From Paraphysomonas bandaiensis (Eukaryota > Chrysophyceae), in NCBI GenBank assembly GCA_965644295.1, contig CBFFRP010000395.1:62001-126000 (forward strand): DNA of 64,000 nt. Reading direction: 5' to 3'. A program made the translations under genes and the position numbers. Shown one piece after another: positions 35,041 to 47,331 of the stretch; within the stretch, counting starts at the first letter, position 1; every line of letters starts with the position of its first letter. The notes beneath the pieces were generated by a model that searched no databases, was not told the origin of the DNA, and saw only the letters and a program-made list of their open reading frames with translations.

Positions 35041-35356
35041 CAGCGAGAGTCCCACCGATGCAAGATGGTTGGCTGCCACAGAGTTATGTCGACTAGAATG
35101 TGAGAAACACTGCACTCTCAATGAAAACGAGAAACTCAGTCCTACGTAGAGAAAATAATAACATCTAGCTGTGTAACGTATGTATAATAAGAAACGGGTA
35201 GACTATTATTTAATTACTACGATGCAGAATTCTCTTGGTGCAATCTCACTTCAGCACTATATTCGCCTAAGGTGTATCAAATACAATGCACAGAGTGCTG
35301 ATGCAATTCCGCAGTATTAAGGCACGACAGAAAGTACATCGGCATACCAGTCCAGT

Positions 35357-37967
35357 TTAATACATCGGCGGGAACGACGATACCGCGGCGACCTCTTCGA
35401 CCTGTTAAAGTCATTACATAAAGGTATCATGTAAAGCACGATCACTTACGGTCTGCCCATTTATTGAGTAGGATATTTTGAGTTTGAGCTTGATTGTGCT
35501 TTCACCCTGGGAGGAGTTGGTGAGTCGGATATCCTGAGTGACTTCCCCATTGCTATTCGGGGGGATAGTGGAGCTCGAAACAGGGTGAATTTCCAATTTC
35601 AAGAATTTAGGAACAGCTGCCTATAGAGAGGTCAAAAGAATACATGCATGCACTGAGAACAGGTACCTGCACTACTAGGTTGGACATGGGAGACTGTGTC
35701 TGGTTTGCGAATTTGCATAGCAGGTTTGTTACAGCAGGGTTGCTTGGGTTGGGTTTGGAGCACTCTATCACAATCTGAAGGCCGTTCTTGTTGAAAGCAT
35801 TCACAATCGGGTTCGTCGGCTGTGGTGGTGCCGCAGGGGGTGAAAATGACTGCTGCTGGGACTGAGCAGGAGCCGCGGGCACAGCCCCGAGTGAGAAAAT
35901 GTCAGACATGAAGTCATTAGTCGGCTGAGGAGCTGCCCCGCCGTTCGTGTTGTTGAACCCATTTGATGTCTGAGCAGCGGGAGCCGGGGCACCTCCACCA
36001 AATATGCTGTCGAGATCCAACAAATCTCCGCCCGAGGATGGGGCGGGGGCACTAACAGGATTCAGCAGGGACCCACCAGAGGGGTTGCTAGCTGGTGCTG
36101 ATAGGGTCTTATTTGGACTGGCAGCGCCAGCACGGGTAGGCATCAAATCACCAACAGAGTCATCATCCATTACAGCACGGCGCTTCTTGATTGTGGCCTC
36201 ATCAAGAACAGGCATTTTATCCAAGAGCTCGCCCCGGATACCATCCCATCTAGATGTCAATAATGTGGAGTATTCAGCTCCGCGCTGCTGTAGTTCAAGG
36301 ACCATCGAGCTCTTGAAAGAGCTTAGAATGCCTTGAATAGTACCGCGCATTCCTGGGGACACACGCACAGACAACTTCAACAAAGCATTCAGGATGAAAG
36401 CCTTGGTGGTGACTTCAGCGTTGTGGATGCGCAGACAGCTATCCAGGAAAGACACCACGGTCGCCTCAGGTACGGCGGGGAAGGTCTGATCCCCTTCAGT
36501 GCAAGATCGCACGAGCATCTCCCCGTACTCGCCAATGCACCATATACCGACGTGTACAAGAGTCAGCTGGGAAGTGTCCGATTGCAGGTTGGCAAATAGC
36601 CGGTGCACAGCGTAGGCTTGTAGAGAGCCGGACTGGGCAATGAATATGATAGCAGTACGGGGAATAGAGTCATCACACTGATTACCAGCCAAAGATAACA
36701 TTGTGATGATGGTATCGACACGCCATTTCTTATCCGGTGAGAACTTCTCAACAACCTCCATAAGACGAGACACAATGCTGGCCTTATGTTCGCTGTGCGC
36801 AACCACGAGATAATTGAGAAGCTCGGCGGTCAAAGCAACCACATTTTGCTCATTCACTAGCTGATAGATGAGTTCCAACGCTCGCTGTCTGATTGATATG
36901 TCAGAGTCCTTTAGACAATCAACGATGGTGGAACGGTGTCTCTGCACTGCTGCGATGTCCTCGCTCACAACACGGGATAGAGTGTTGAGTGCAACATATC
37001 GAATATTGTTATCGCGGTTCAAAAGGAAGCGACCGAGAATATTCACAGCAAGCACACGCAAGCCAGAGTCACTATGCACGTCCATGATGGTTACAACACA
37101 CTCATAAAGGATAGCATTGCCAGCGGTCTTAGCAGTCTCAGTGTTGGTGGCCACCTGCGCAAGAACATCGTTCATATGGTCGGAGGCTTCTTCATTGCCC
37201 TTGCCCAGGTACCGCAAAAGGCGGAGAAGCTTTACTTGCAAGAATGGATCCGTGATGCCCCCTACATCGTGCTCCGGAGAGTAGCCCATAGAAATAAAGT
37301 TGCGAAGCAATCTCACGAGAGAAGGGACTAAACGTCTGTACTCTTCCGCCATTTCTGGTGCAATTTCAATAACTTCGGTCATCAATTGTATGCCTGTGAT
37401 TAACACCCCGTGCGATCTATCCTTCAGCAGACCAACAATTCTCTCTGACATGTGTTCTATTAAATCAGGCTCACGCTTAAGTAGACGTATCGTTGCAAGT
37501 GCAGCTTTCTTTCGTAAATAGGAGTTATTAGCCCGCAACAATTTCTCAACATCCGATGCCAAATCACGTGCCATATCTTGTGTTGATAAATTCCCAATAG
37601 CAATCAAAGATAATGCAACAATATACTGATTCGAATTGGTCAAATCAACTTTAAGTGAATTAGTAACAAGTGTTAATACTTCCGCATGTTCAGTAAGTAA
37701 TAAGGTTAGTCCAAGATATCCAATACGTTTTTCTGGAAATGATTGTGCTGATATCAATTTTAAACATTCCATTTGACCAAAATGTGTAGGATATCCTAAC
37801 ATATGAATATACATTAATTTAGCCACATTTCTATGACGAAATGTTTCATTTTCTTCTTTAATTGCTGTACGTATTAATGCACATTCTTTGGATATAACAG
37901 CCCGTTCTTCTGCTGCTGTTTTACATGCACGTACAGCACGAATTAAATCACGTAATTTAATTGACAT
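35357..37967 (-). CDS. AP1G1: AP-1 complex subunit gamma (gamma-adaptin)
   Basis: Three exons (37967-35667, 35620-35450, 35401-35357), 838 aa. The N-terminal trunk is the classic adaptin solenoid: LRDLIRAVRACKTAAEERAV, ECALIRTAIKEE, RHRNVAKLMYIHMLGYPTHF, CLKLISAQSFPEKRIGYLGL, NSNQYIVALSLIAIGNLST, SYLRKKAALATIRL and NILGRFLLNRDNNIRYVALN. A Pro/Ala/Asn-rich hinge with DLLDLDSIFGGG leads to the gamma-ear, with AAVPKFLKLEIHP, NGEVTQDIRLTN and ending SSFPPMY. Exons 2 and 3 were chosen because they complete the ear. The protein acts in clathrin-coated vesicle formation at the trans-Golgi network and endosomes. Confidence 0.96.
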
Positions 37968-38302
37968 AATGAAAAAATTTTATTATGAATTATATGAATA
38001 TGTTGACTATATATGTATGTATAGATTGCAGATTAGACTACAAGCATTTGATAGTGTTGTGAATGAGATATACATATATATGCAAATCCTGTACATACAA
38101 GTGAAGTGGATGTATGTATGTATGTATGTATGATGGAGAGGGTGTGTATGAGAGGGTTCAATTGGGTGTATTTTTTCATTATTATGATAAAAAAATCTTG
38201 AAAAGGCACACATTACAATAACTCATTTTCATGCAGTTACGAAAGGAATACAGAGACTACGGTTTGTGTGATATACCTACTTGTACCTACCTACCTACAT
38301 GC

Positions 38303-38859
38303 ATACATACATACATACATACATACATACATACATACATACATACATACATACATACATACATACATACATACCTACATACATACATACATACATACAT
38401 ACATACATACATACATACATACATACATACATACATACATACATACATACATACATACATACATACATACATACATACATACATACATACATACATACCT
38501 ACATACATACATACATACATACATACATACATACATACATACATACATACATACATACATACATACATACATACATACATACATACATACATACATACAT
38601 ACATACATACATACATACATACATACATACATACATACATACATACATACATACATACATACATACATACATACATACATACATACATACATACATACAT
38701 ACATACATACATACATACATACATACATACATACATACATACATACATACATACATACATACATACATACATACATACATACATACATACATACATACAT
38801 ACATACATACATACATACATACATACATACATACATACATACATACATACATACATACA
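38303..38859 (-). repeat. (TATG)n tetranucleotide array 5
   Basis: About 139 CATA units on plus (TATG on minus), with CCTA variants at the left edge and single ones near 38375 and 38498. It lies between the divergent gamma-adaptin and CEP112-like genes. Confidence 0.97.
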
Positions 38860-39143
38860 ATAAAATTGGCGATTATTAGGTAGGGTGTATGGTATACCTA
38901 TAGCCTATAGCCTATAGCGTACATGTATGTACAGTGTATCATCAGATCACTGATTCCACTGCTGTAAGTACATGTATGTATCATCTAATCATATCATATC
39001 CACCATATCCTCTCCCTCATACATCATATTACTCCAATCAATCATTACATTCTTAACAATCTTCACTATTGAACTCTTCTGATATACCTCACAATTACAA
39101 GAATATGATCTGATTTATAGTGACATATACACATACACTGAAG

Positions 39144-41698
39144 ATGTCTTCAATTCGATTAGAATATACATTTTTATGTTGTTTAAAAGAAATTGAGTTA
39201 CGTTATACATCTCTATCAAAGCCACTTCGCTTAAGGTATATGTCAGATATACTGACTGTATATGTAACTCCTCATATGTATCTATAGATATACTGACTGT
39301 ATATGTAACTCCTCGTATGTGTCTATAGATATACTGACTGTATATGTAACTCCTCGTATGTATCTATTGATGTGCTAACTGTATATGTAACTCCTCGTAT
39401 GTGTCTATAGATATACTGACTCTATATGTAACTCCTCGTATGTATCTATTGATGTGCTAACTGTGCTGCTGTAGAGTTGAAAAATGGATCGAAAAGTTTT
39501 TAACTGTGGATAACAATGTGGTGTGGGTAAAAGAAAGGAATATGTATGCGAGACTACTTCTTGATACGGTGTTCAAAGCTGTGTCGGAGAGTGCGAAATG
39601 GTTTCCAGAGCCTTTTAATATATTACCACCAGATGGTCCATTGCCGGCTTTTCCCACTCACCTCAAATTGAAGCTTAAGAATACCATCGGCACCCATGAG
39701 AGCTATTTTTGGAGAGATTTATACGACCGTTTGATCCCACCTGCGGATGAGCCGTCTAATGCTGAGCTTAAGTTCCAACTGGAGGAAAAGGAACGCGCTC
39801 ATCTAGAATTGCAGAATAGGCTTTCTCTCCTCGAATGTACACTTAAGAAAATAAGTGTGGGGGCCGATCTTGACGAATCAATCGAATCTAAGGGTAATTT
39901 TGCAGAACAGTCTGCATGGTTGGATACTACCATGAATCTGTACGAAGAATACAAGAAACTCTATGACAGTTTGGACTCGAGGGTGCAACTAGCAGAACTG
40001 CTAAATCCTGATGATGTCAGTTTCGTGTCAGACAAGATACAGGTGAATCGTTTGCAATCCCGTCAACGAGAGGGTGTTATTCGCGAGCTGACCGCCCGTC
40101 TGGAGGAGGCAGGTCGTACACTGGAGGAGGAGGTAGCAGCGCGGGGTGCTGAGTACCGTGAGACCATCGACTACCTACAGTTTAAAATTGGGGCCGCTGA
40201 GCAGGAGCGAGACGATGCATTAAAACGGCTAGAAAAAGAATGTAATGAAAATATATCTCTGCGGAAGGAAATAGAGGATAATACCCGCAGCATTAAACAG
40301 CAGTGCGATGAAATCGAGGATCTACAGCGTGTGCTGCGGGCTGTTGATAGTGAACGTGCGGAAGCGATAAGTTGTTGTGAGCTTCTGGCCTCCGAATTTA
40401 AGGACGCACAAGCTCGTAGTGAAAAGTTGTCCGCTCAAGCAAACGAGAACACTGATAAAATAGCAACACTAGAAGAGAAATTGCGTGTCTCCGAGGTAGA
40501 GCTTGCGGAGACGAGGCGTGAGGTCGCTGATCGAGAGCGGAATGGTGCGTCGCTAAGGAATCAATGTGACGAACTGTGTGGGACGGTGGAGCGGCTGGTG
40601 GAAGAGAATAAGCAGTTGCATGCAACTGTGATGGATCTTAAAAGTGAAGCTAACGTGACTGCAAGTCGCTGTGGGGATCTTGAGGAGGAAAAAGCTGTAC
40701 TCATCAGCAGATACGAAGAACTCGTGAGTGAATTGGAGGTTAAAGAGCAGGCGTTCTGTACTCAGCTACGCAGTACTGAGACTGCAAAGGAAGAACTCTT
40801 CAGTCGTAACTGCAAACTTATGCGCGGGATTGAAGAGAGTCAAGGACATTTAAGAGAGATGGAGATAAAGCTGAAAAGAGAAAGTGGCGAGAAGGAGGAG
40901 TTAGAGAATGAGGTTGCGTCGCTGAAACGAGACGTGGGTCGTTTGGAAGTAGATATTAAGCGAGTTGTTTCACTTGGAGAAAATAAAGCATCAATGATAA
41001 ATGACTTGGAAAGAAAAGTTGAGCACCAAGAAGCTGAGATCACAGACTTAAGACGTGAAGCAACTCTATTGAAGGGCGATGTTTCCACTCTTGAGAACGA
41101 GGTTGATGATCTTGTGTCGCAGGGAAGAACAAAGAACAGTCGCATTCACGAGCTAGAGGCGAAATTGAAACGTGCTGAGGTAGAGGCCTCGGAAATGAGA
41201 CGGGAAACAGCACTTTTGAAGGGTCAGAAGCATGCATTAGAAGAAGAAGTTAAACGGTTGTTCAGTGCTGGTGAGGTCAAGAATAGCCATGTACGAGATC
41301 TGGAGTCTGCGGTACAGCATGCAGAGAGGGAGAAAACTGTGCTTCGACATGAAATCTGCAGTTTGATGGATCAGATCGATGCGATGCGGGACGATACTAG
41401 CCGACTGATGTCACTGAGAGATACCAAGGATAATACAATTGGTTCACTGGAGCGTAGCTTAGACACAGCAATAGAGGAAAGGGAACAGATCGAAGTTGAC
41501 AATAAACATCTGCGTGCTGATATTAATCGATTGGAGGATATTAACCAGAAGTTAAAGAGTGATTTATCTCTCTCGAAACATCGGGAGCAATTACTTCTCG
41601 AAGAAATGCATCGAATCAAAGGAGCGAAGGATAATGCCGCGCGTTATACGGAGGACTTGTTGGTGTATGTTTTGGATAAAATGGACATTCCAGGATAA
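39144..41698 (+). CDS. CEP112-like coiled-coil protein with DUF4485 N-terminus
   Basis: Two exons (39144-39235, 39475-41698), 771 aa. Residues ~1-100 resemble DUF4485: KWIEKFL, VWVKERNMYARLLLDTVFKA, WFPEPFNILPPDGPLPAFP. This is the N-terminal domain of centrosomal protein CEP112 and relatives. From about residue 125 to the end the protein is near-continuous coiled coil with heptads and little else (LEEKERAHLELQNRLSLLE, LRREATLLKGDVSTLENEV). Three successive blocks share the pattern I-x2-LE-x-K-(x)n-E-(x)2-LRRE-x2-LLKG, which indicates internal duplication of a ~55-65 residue unit around residues 490-640. A basal-body or centrosome role is inferred from the family. Confidence 0.8.
39246..39462 (+). 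repeat. 41-bp tandem repeat filling an intron
   Basis: Five full copies and a partial sixth of a 41-bp unit starting at 39246, 39287, 39328, 39369, 39410 and 39451 (GATATACTGACTGTATATGT core). Units 4 and 6 begin GATGTGCTAACTG instead. The 239-nt host intron is therefore mostly repeat, compared with 40-60 nt for typical introns here. Confidence 0.9.
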
Positions 41699-43230
41699 CT
41701 GCAGAAATCTGAATTACAGTCTTTGTGACTGACTATGTTTGTGGTGTAGCAGCTGTGTAGTTACTGATCACTTACGTAACTCGCTCTTGTGCTGTCAGGA
41801 CTAAAATATATATTCCCAGTCGCAATTCGAACATTATCGAGAAGTAGGTTAAATTATTAGCTTGTTTTCTACTCATCTGTTCAATATAGCACTAGTAATG
41901 ACATCGCATTATATTAACTTTGACCTGTCTGACTTGATCGTTCTGTAATATGTAGTTATATGCGAGTACAATTTATGACTAAGTTTATAACTAAAATTGA
42001 CTAGGTTGAGTCATTTGTTACTTTGACTACACGTATTTATACCAAAAATAGTGTGAGTAGGTTATTCAACTAATTTGACTAGGTTGAATAATACTTCCCA
42101 AGAATTCCAAGCTTTTATAGTCGTGAAAATTTTGTTTCTACAATATAATACTCTTTAAGAATCAGAACTAAATTAGCATTGCAATTTAATATATAGTGTT
42201 ACTAAGTTGTTACTAAGTGTGAATAGAAGTAAGTGTTACTAAGTAACTAACTAGTCCTGAACTCTGATATCCTACTATTTAATTAACGCTGCGAAAGCTG
42301 CTTGTGCGTCACCGCTAGCGCCAAGGTACACTCACTTTAGCTCTATCGCCAAAATCAAACGCAGCGAGCAAGTGAGCAAGCAGAATGTTGCTATACCTGA
42401 CGTCTGCTGACTGAACTCAGGTGAGTCCTTATGGTGAACAGCCCGGATGCTTGACCTCAGCAAAGTTTTTGAGGTGGGCCCATTCCCGGAAACCTGTTTA
42501 TTCGTCTTCAAGAGGAGGAGCAGACGACTGTGCGTTTGTTGTTTCTGATGAATTGTGGGATCATCTCAGAGAGGTTTATTATCTCAGAAGATACTCAGAG
42601 AGAAATATCTCCGGTACTCTTATCCCCCAGAACCATGAAAAGGTGCGAGTCCGACTCTGGTGGGGGATAAACTTTAATCTTTAGTATACTAGAGTTCTAT
42701 TGAGATGCTGTTTAATTGTTTCGGATACTCTTCAATTATTTCGTTTTTCTTGCAAGATAATCAATCTAGTCTCAAACACTTTCTTTAGCTGTAGTAGTAG
42801 TTATCAGAAATCGACATGTTTGGATGATATAGCTTAACTTTAACTGAACGTAATATACACTCAATGCTTGAAATATAAATGTTGATCAATCTCAATCTCA
42901 CGTATCCATTTTCAATTGCTAAATTCATGTTTTCTTAACTACCAATCATTTTATACGATCTTATCTCTAATATAGACACATCTTATATTCCAGCTTCGCT
43001 ACTATTATTCCTATCATCTCAGCCAATAGCTAATAGCTCATTTAATACTGTTAATCGCTACTGTATTCTTCATGTAGCGGTCAAGAAAGAACTACAGCTT
43101 TTAATTTCTCTCAAACAGTAAAACTCAACAGTAATATATATGACTACAGTGGTTGGGAAACTAAAAAATGCACTGCATGACTAATATTTTATGGTTAATA
43201 ATTCGAGTAAATCCTAACTACTTTTCATTA
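41699..43230. other. Convergent 3' intergenic region
   Basis: AT-rich, between the CEP112-like gene and MED14. An 87-codon plus frame at 42421-42684 (contains FLRWAHSRKPVYSS and WDHLREVYYLRRYS) stands out by composition and might be a fragment of an old gene or element, but I cannot assign it. The segment 42860-43125 is the second copy of the dispersed repeat. Confidence 0.45.
42860..43125 (+). repeat. Dispersed repeat, copy 2
   Basis: Diverged partner of 23115-23395 on the same strand, also between two convergent gene ends. It ends about 105 bp before the MED14 stop codon. Confidence 0.6.
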
Positions 43231-46200
43231 CTATATCGAAGTTTTTTCTTCGATACTTTTGGTATTCTCTAACGCATCTCGAAAACCCTTTACACTTTCA
43301 GGGCAGCTTAAATTCAATTCAGGAATAGTCAAGTTTGTACTCTTATCGTGTACTCGCAATGTTCCAGTTGAGTGATTCACGCAGGACGCAGTCATTTGGA
43401 ATTTAACCGTCGGAGAAACGCTGACGTCTATACTAACATCGTTGCACGACCACACTTGCGCCCATATAGTTCCATCGTTACTGATGTCACTAGAGTAAAA
43501 ATGACGACAGATCATTGCAGTGAAAGCTAACAGTGGCATAGTAGACAAACACGCCAATTCTAGGTGCTTCACACTGTCAAATACTTGCCCATTCAGAGTT
43601 ATATCTTCCAACACACATCGAAATAAGTCACAAACAAAATTTCGATAAAAGTCTTCACACGAAGGCGGAATATCTACGGCGGTATACGAATGCAACGACA
43701 GAAACGAAAACGTTAGCGGGTCGCTCAAATGAAAGCAGTTCGGAGAAAACAACACCGAGACTGTGTGGGGATTACACGATCCCCCAGAGTTAATATCTCC
43801 ATAAAGTTTAAATGAAACAGAAGTACAAAGATATCCAGCTTTCAAAGTAAAGCACCCACTTGTATTCTCAACGTTTCTGGTATCCGTCACGCTACCACCT
43901 ACGCAATTTATGTATGACTTGAGCTGACCCCATACCTGCACAATATTCATTGCTATAGTCAGAACACCCCTGATAGGGGTACCAACATGGCATGATTTCA
44001 ATGAAATAGCCTCGATAAATATATCCTGAAGAGTGTTCATATATACGGTGATCCTGGTATCATCGTCTTCATAAACAGCAAAACTATTCGACACATTCGT
44101 TTCATCCGTTCTAGTTTTCGAAAGAAATGCATCAATCGAGCACTCATCATCTTTTTTCAAGAGTAGAAGAGAACACTTTTGCAAAGAACATAAGCAAGCA
44201 ACTGCCTTAGGTGAATCCCCCTTTTCTTCATTAGTTTCATTCAGAATGTTGTATACGGCCATAAACTGCAGATCAGATTCTTGTACAGGATAGACTGGCT
44301 CCTTGTTAAGTTGTACTATACCTGCCACTGCATGTCGAACAGATTCACGTAGAGTGAGGGCAATGCATTTTTTTTTCCATTCTGCAATACAAACAGAGAC
44401 ATCATGATCACACTGGAAATCATCCACCGATGATATGCACTCTGAGTACAATAAAGATGGTACACCAAGAGCACCAACTCTATCACCACTATCAGATTCG
44501 GAAATGCAAAAGTCGCACTTCAAATTTAAAAACTCTGACACATAGAGAGCAAAGTACGTAGATATCCCACTGCTGTGCTTGTGAAACGAACTACCATTCG
44601 ACACAGTCACGTTCATGCGCGGCCTCTTTTTCTGTGGTCCTGTGCTAATATCGTTCCCCGTGATTTCGTCCGAGGGTGGATTGAAATCTTTCCAGGAAAA
44701 TATCGGAAACAAGACGCCAACCTGCCTTTCAGGGAAGAGCCTTGTGAACCACAATGTATTAGGAGCGCAGCACAACTGAGTGGAAAACATCTTTATCCAG
44801 TCAGCGAGGAACATATGCGCCAACAAAGGACCAACGGTATCGAGGTCCTTCACACGAGAGGAAAGTGTCCCACTCTCGCCATTAATAGTACTTCCCCCAG
44901 CAAGTCCATCGAATGCAAGAACATCGACACCAAGCAGTGCACCATTCAACTCATTCTGCGTGGCCTCGCATGCAGTCTTCGCTGTGTCTATGTAGGCACA
45001 AGGTTAGCAACAGATGTGCTGGCGAAAAACAATATCGCACCTCCCAAGACGCCACAAAGGGCAAAAGACAGCACAACTACAGACCCATTCCTGGAATCAA
45101 CAGCAATTGTAACTTCCGTTGAGGATAATGTCAAAAGTATCCTGGACTCATCATCCGAAAGAGTGAGCCGCAAACCCTAGATAAAATTATTCAACCCAGA
45201 AATTTATACACAATCAAGCTCACCTTCAGTCGGGCAGATACAATGAGGTGGTTATTTGTCAGCATATGTTCTAAGCATCTAATTTTTTTCTGACAACACG
45301 CAAGTTGTGCCGAATCGAGAAGTGCATTAAAAGTTACGCCCTCAAAAACGAAACTATCACTAGCTAGTTTGAGGAAATGTCCAGTTGTGGTATGCTTGGA
45401 TTCACTGACCGCAGACACCACAGACATAGCATCGTCTACAGAAGCTGATGATGGCGCAGCAATTTGCGTGCGCCCTGAGCTACGAAGGGACTGTTGTAGT
45501 GTTTGCACCAACACATTAAGACCGCTGTGATCTCCGATTCTGTCATCAACGGAGAGATCTCTGGATAGAGATACTACAAGTTCGAATTGGTACTCTCGGC
45601 CACTGCAGTAGATGAGTCTAAATTATGGGTACGGATGATAGAAAAAACCTGTCGTTCTCGTCTACATCATCTGGAAGCTCGACGGACCTCTTCTCTGGTT
45701 CTTTCCGCCGCCAGAAACGGCAAGTCATAGTTGTGGCATCGTCTTTGTCTTCGTAAAATGCTTCGGCTGTCCATCGTCGAGTAGTACGTACCACGTCCAG
45801 AGCCTGTACGTAAAGCAGCCGCAGACATGCGCCTAAACTAGCATGATAGCACAGTCTGCAAGAAACGTAACTTGATAATAGTCAATCATATATTGCATAA
45901 AGTACCTAGACATTGTGCGCAATGGACTTGGACACTGTGCAGATACTAATCGATCCAGAAGTTCACGTAATTGATAGTTCAGCTGTACAGTGTTTATCTC
46001 CGCCTCTAACCCCTCATTTGGATGATTATGCACAAGAACTCTGACATCAATTATTTTCCATAATGCACTAGGATCATTCATATGAGATAAGGATAGATCA
46101 ACTTCAAACATATGTGGAACTCCAACAGTCAATATACCATCATTCAACACAGCATTATGTAAACCCTCTGGAATAGATTCTTCTGTTAATATTTTAGATC

Positions 46201-46681
46201 GTATCATTAAATCTAATCTTGAAGAAACTTCAGTATTATCAATTAATTTTGGAGTTGATTTCTTTCGACATAAAAATATTGATGTTGGAAGATGATCATA
46301 TCCACCACTCCATATAATATCACGTGCAGATATAATTGGTATCATATTTAAACGTTTTCCATATAAACTTTGATGTAAATAAAAGATTTTATCTAATTTA
46401 CAATTTAAACGATTATTTTGATTTGTGATATCAATTAATAAATTTGATGTATTATGTAAATATTTTTGTACATGATTTTCATTTAACCATAATAATATAG
46501 AATATAATTGTATAAATCTTTTTTTATTTTTTTTTATTAATATATTTAATTTTTCTGTACGTAATTCAGATGATTGGGATGACATGGCATGGATAGTTAA
46601 TTGAATTTCTTCATATGATTTTAATGCAATTTTTTGAAGAAAATCACCAAGTGTGATAGTATCAAGACGATGTGTTGTCAT
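43231..46681 (-). CDS. MED14: Mediator complex subunit 14 (Rgr1-like)
   Basis: Five exons (46681-45906, 45855-45649, 45617-45224, 45176-45041, 44987-43231), 1089 aa, all phase-compatible. The N-terminal domain is diagnostic: LGDFLQKIALKSYEEIQLTI, RFIQLYSILLWLNEN, LHQSLYGKRLNMIPIISARD, GGYDHLPTSIFLCRKK, VSSRLDLMIRSKILTE, NDGILTVGVPHMFEVDLSLS and WKIIDVRVLVHN. The later sequence is much less conserved but continues as one spliced frame. MED14 is the architectural backbone joining Mediator head, middle and tail. It is shorter than animal MED14 (about 1450 aa). The start was placed at the Met directly preceding the conserved TTHRLDTITLGD segment. Confidence 0.92.
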
Positions 46682-47331
46682 TAGTATAATAAGAGAATAA
46701 TAAGAATAAGAATATAATTGTTTGTGTTGTATATATATTGAAATATATTGCAATGTATGTATTGCTTGTTAATATGCATACAACACTGTGTCTGTGTAGG
46801 GGTAGCATAAGTATATAGTATGCATGTATACTATACGTGGACATCATGCCACATACCTCTATAGAATACTGTATATAGCTGTATAGCAGAACATACATGC
46901 ATAGATATGTCTATGTATAGTGTACAGCAGTATATAGTAGGAATACATACAGCAGCAGTACATACTCTATAAAAATGTTGTATATAGTCGAAAAGCTAAT
47001 ACAGAAAATTGTGAAGTTATTATGAAAATTCCATATTTTTCTCACAGAGATATAGAAAAAACTCGATTTCCTCCATACATTGAACTTGCTTTACCTCATA
47101 CATACCACTGTATATTCAAGTTGAAATTCCTCACTCTATATAAAAGCGTACATATGGATACCACTTTGGACTGTACACTCTACTATACACCACAATCCTA
47201 TACGTCAACTACACTCTACAAGATCCCATACCTTCTACATCTCACTATCTATACATATATATATATAACCATCATATATATCTTAATAGAAGGTATTATC
47301 ACATAAACTATACATAGATAGATATATTCAT
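46682..47331. other. Divergent 5' region, MED14 and GH81 gene
   Basis: AT-rich with many TATATA and TACATAC tracts. Unlike most divergent regions in this window it has no long TATG array. A 94-codon plus frame at 47022-47306 is low complexity and not called. Confidence 0.5.

Larger units (their letters stand above)
30730..35060 (+). mobile_element. Candidate novel element with subterminal TACCTATAGGTA arrays
   Basis: A 10-bp perfect inverted repeat, CATCGGTGGG (30730-30739) and CCCACCGATG (35051-35060), bounds a 4.33 kb segment. Immediately inside each end is a ~300 bp array of the 12-bp palindrome TACCTATAGGTA, with about nine exact CCTATAGG cores per array. Between the arrays lie an intact four-exon gene and a decayed tandem copy of its first three exons. 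Subterminal clusters of short binding sites are a known design of CACTA (En/Spm) and hAT transposons, but the motif, the TIR and the protein are not ones I recognise. A CA dinucleotide abuts both ends; a longer target-site duplication is not visible. Confidence 0.6.
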
